DNA of 7,460 bases from JAGXIT01 sp964393815 (lineage in GTDB: Bacteria; Patescibacteriota; Saccharimonadia; Saccharimonadales; UBA4665), in contig CAYMUP010000042.1 in the NCBI GenBank assembly GCA_964393815.1, forward strand, positions 1 to 7,460. Direction: 5' to 3'. Within the stretch, counting starts at the first letter, position 1. Each line of letters opens with the position of its first letter. Under the pieces are notes generated by a model. The model was not told the DNA's origin and did no database searches. It worked only from the letters and a program-made list of their open reading frames with translations. Below, one piece after another: positions 6,417 through 7,460 of the stretch. The translations under genes and the position numbers were made by a program.

Positions 6417-7181
6417 TTAACGCTCAAGGTATGGCTTCGCCTCGTCAAGAGTAAGATTACTTTTGTATAGAGCAGTCGCCAGGTCACTACCAACGTAACG
6501 AAAATGCCAAGGTTCGTACTGGTACTGCGTTACAGCCGATTTGTCAGCGGGATAGCGAAGTATAAACCCATAAGTGTGAGCGTTTATGGCCAGCCACTTG
6601 CCAGCGGGGCGCTCGCCGAAGCATACGTCAAGGTAGCAATCACGCATATCTTGGTAGGAAATATCGAGCGCTAAGCCAGTCTGGTGCTCACTCTGCCCAG
6701 GTTTCGCACTAAACTTGTCGGCCGCCACCTCGCCGTAGCTGCTCACATAACTAGAATAATAAGTATTTTGGAGATCGTAGCCTCTATTGCCGCTGGCGAG
6801 CATAAGGGCGTGTCCAGCCTTTGCAGCGTCACCAAGCATCCGCTCTAGTGCGGGGGCCACAATAGAGCGAACCGATTTTTCTTCGTCGGACTTATCGGCA
6901 CGCAAACGAACATTGGGTATAACTAAATCGCTAGGTCTATATGCGCTATTTTGCAAAGGATATTTTTTGCTGACTACCACCCATAAACTGTCAGGTTCCG
7001 ATGTACTTTTATGCTCGCTTGGGACGGGCACATTTCCAGGCAATTTCACCTGGGATGCTGTTTTTTCCTCTGTTGTATTCACTTCATTTAAGTTTTGGCT
7101 CTTTTTTTGCCACAAGAGAACTGCGCATAAAACCACTGAAGCAATCAAGACTGTTACCATCCACCAAAGACGTCTTTTCAT
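6417..7181 (-). CDS. VanY-type D-alanyl-D-alanine carboxypeptidase, membrane-anchored
   Basis: Zinc D,D-carboxypeptidase of the VanY family (peptidase M15B), which removes the terminal D-Ala from peptidoglycan stem peptides; 254 residues. Residues 1-4 are basic and 5-24 form one membrane anchor, followed by a low-complexity linker to about residue 65, placing the enzyme outside the membrane. Catalytic signatures are complete: SGNR (130-133; usually SGYR, with Arg133 kept), SEHQTGLALD (164-173) giving zinc ligands His166 and Asp173, and EPWHFRYVG (223-231) giving Glu223 and the third ligand His226. GFILRYP (205-211) is also typical. Cys182 and Cys187 lie six residues apart in the insert before the GERPAGKW segment and could pair outside the cell. 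No van regulatory genes are nearby, so a cell-wall trimming role is likelier than vancomycin resistance. Start ATG 7181 has a -10 box only 6 nt upstream. Confidence 0.92.
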   Translation of the reverse strand: MKRRLWWMVTVLIASVVLCAVLLWQKKSQNLNEVNTTEEKTASQVKLPGNVPVPSEHKSTSEPDSLWVVVSKKYPLQNSAYRPSDLVIPNVRLRADKSDEEKSVRSIVAPALERMLGDAAKAGHALMLASGNRGYDLQNTYYSSYVSSYGEVAADKFSAKPGQSEHQTGLALDISYQDMRDCYLDVCFGERPAGKWLAINAHTYGFILRYPADKSAVTQYQYEPWHFRYVGSDLATALYKSNLTLDEAKPYLER

Positions 7182-7187
7182 AACCTC

Positions 7188-7218
7188 ATCATACCACCCC
7201 TAGCGCTAGTGTAAGCAA
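7188..7218 (-). promoter_or_regulatory. Putative vanY promoter with long spacer and TAGCGCTAG element
   Basis: Minus strand: TTGCTT (7218-7213), 19-nt spacer, TATGAT (7193-7188), then six bases and ATG 7181. The spacer holds CTAGCGCTAG (7209-7200), ending 6 nt before the -10, exactly as in the capA promoter. Initiation about 7 nt after the -10 would start the mRNA at or next to the ATG, so a leaderless transcript is predicted. The six bases GAGGTT hold a weak Shine-Dalgarno-like GAGG, which would be untranscribed or 5'-terminal. Confidence 0.52.
7200..7209. promoter_or_regulatory. Shared palindromic element CTAGCGCTAG (candidate operator), copy 2
   Basis: Perfect 10-nt palindrome between the vanY-like gene and the RNA locus. 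It lies in the spacer of the vanY promoter and 14 nt upstream of the TATAAT box that faces right, where a -35 region would be. A protein bound here could therefore affect both directions. See copy 1 at 5187-5196. Confidence 0.48.
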
Positions 7219-7223
7219 TTTAG

Positions 7224-7229
7224 TATAAT
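7224..7229 (+). promoter_or_regulatory. Consensus -10 box of the RNA locus promoter
   Basis: TATAAT is a perfect -10 hexamer pointing toward the hairpin RNA and tRNA-Gln. No good -35 hexamer stands 17 nt upstream; the palindrome 7200-7209 occupies that place, so activation by a protein bound there is possible. Expected start is near 7236, giving about 45 nt before the hairpin and about 168 nt before tRNA-Gln. No other promoter-like sequence is obvious between the hairpin and the tRNA, so both are probably co-transcribed. Confidence 0.55.
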
Positions 7230-7237
7230 TACTCTCG

Positions 7238-7253
7238 CTTCTTTGGTAAGAAG
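7238..7253 (+). other. Small 5'-end stem-loop in the tRNA-Gln leader
   Basis: CTTCTT (7238-7243) pairs fully with AAGAAG (7248-7253) around the loop TGGT. It lies 2-3 nt after the predicted transcription start, so it would form the 5' end of the RNA. Such 5' stems can protect RNA from decay. No U-run follows, so it is not a terminator. Confidence 0.45.
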
Positions 7254-7280
7254 AGCAGACCAGAATTCACACTTCATCAT

Positions 7281-7385
7281 TGGGGGTTTGCCAAGTGGTA
7301 AGGCACCGGCTGTTTGAGCTTCGAAGAAGCGAGTAAAGTTATCAAACGGTCCGGGACCAAAACCTTACCAGTTGGCGGACTCTCA
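7281..7385 (+). ncRNA. Large hairpin RNA derived from tRNA-Gln (tRNA mimic with antisense arm)
   Basis: Bases 7281-7303 pair with 7363-7385 along 23 positions: 18 Watson-Crick, 4 G-U wobble and one G-G mismatch (7295/7371). Further in, CCGG 7306-7309 pairs with CCGG 7351-7354, GTTTGA 7312-7317 pairs with TCAAAC 7342-7347, and GCTTC-GAA-GAAGC (7318-7330) closes an apical stem. The 5' arm with its flank (7278-7309) matches the tRNA-Gln flank and first 29 bases (7401-7432) with two mismatches. The 3' arm is antisense to the same tRNA; GACCAAAA (7355-7362), unpaired in the internal loop, complements the whole tRNA anticodon loop. Four of the five arm differences keep wobble pairs, which argues for selection on RNA structure. 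It lacks a T arm and a 3' acceptor strand, so it is not a working tRNA. The structure is read directly; the function is unknown. A decayed inverted duplication is the main alternative. Confidence 0.7.
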
Positions 7386-7403
7386 CCGCACATTACATTT
7401 CAT

Positions 7404-7460
7404 TGGGGGTTGGCCAAGTTGTAAGGCACCGGGTTTTGGTCCCGGCATTCAGGGGTTCGA
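7404..7460 (+). tRNA. tRNA-Gln (anticodon UUG), 3' end cut by window
   Basis: The first 57 bases of a tRNA fold normally: acceptor strand TGGGGGT (7404-7410), D arm GCC (7413-7415) with GGC (7425-7427), anticodon arm CCGGG (7429-7433) with CCCGG (7441-7445) around the loop TTTTGGT, then variable bases and the start of the T arm AGGGGTTCGA. Anticodon TTG (7436-7438) reads CAA and, by wobble, CAG. The unpaired-type U1 start and the CACCGG block are typical of bacterial tRNA-Gln. The 3' T-arm strand, acceptor strand and CCA lie beyond the window. In many bacteria without GlnRS this tRNA is charged with Glu and amidated by GatCAB; which route applies here cannot be seen. Confidence 0.92.

Noticed and set aside
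6666..6674. Near copy of the TAGCGCTAG motif (GAGCGCTAA) within the vanY-like gene
   Set aside because: It is inside coding sequence, has mismatches at both ends and no -10 box follows.
7281..7385. A second functional or intron-bearing tRNA-Gln
   Set aside because: No anticodon loop, T arm or 3' acceptor strand can be assembled, and the 3' part is complementary to the 5' part. The length is also too small for a group I intron, and no intron core is seen.
7281..7403. T-box riboswitch
   Set aside because: No antiterminator/terminator pair with a U-run, and the downstream gene is a tRNA rather than a synthetase or amino-acid gene.
7281..7430. Amplification or assembly chimera (inverted copy)
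   Set aside because: A chimera would give near-identical copies. The arms differ from each other and from the tRNA at several places, mostly preserving pairing. It is not excluded without reads.

Overview
The window is a gene-dense bacterial segment of roughly balanced base composition. It carries the 3' end of cysS, a four-gene leftward block (alpha/beta hydrolase, two GT4 glycosyltransferases of the PimA type, an AI-2E family membrane protein), a CapA-like metallophosphatase-fold protein facing a VanY-like D,D-carboxypeptidase, and an RNA locus that ends in a truncated tRNA-Gln(UUG). TGA ends both glycosyltransferase genes, so the standard bacterial code applies. Short genes, tight packing, paired PimA-like transferases and single-anchor cell-wall proteins fit a Patescibacteria/CPR genome, perhaps Candidatus Saccharibacteria. 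That placement is an inference from general resemblance and is not proven by any marker here.

Layout. 1-501: C-terminal part of cysteinyl-tRNA synthetase (+). 502-719: non-coding, with several short inverted repeats. 720-5099: leftward block with internal gaps of 28 nt or less and one 23-nt overlap, probably one operon read hydrolase, GT4-A, GT4-B, AI-2E. 5100-5211: back-to-back promoters. 5212-6411: capA-like gene (+). 6417-7181: vanY-like gene (-), whose stop lies 5 nt from the capA stop. 7182-7280: divergent promoter region and leader. 7281-7385: a large hairpin RNA built from tRNA-Gln sequence. 7404-7460: tRNA-Gln, cut by the window edge.

How the parts may work together. The leftward block looks like an envelope glycolipid module: two transferases act in the cytosol on a lipid or polyprenyl acceptor, a hydrolase may edit an acyl or ester group, and a polytopic membrane protein may move a product. 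The facing pair (anchored CapA-like protein and anchored peptidoglycan carboxypeptidase) also acts at the cell surface. Both of its promoters carry the motif TAGCGCTAG exactly 6 nt upstream of the -10 box and have -10 boxes almost touching the start codon, which suggests co-regulation and leaderless mRNAs.

The most unusual object is the 7281-7385 hairpin. Its 5' arm nearly copies the first part of the tRNA-Gln gene that begins 18 nt downstream. Its 3' arm is antisense to that tRNA, including a perfect complement of the whole anticodon loop exposed in an internal loop. I know of no described family with this design.
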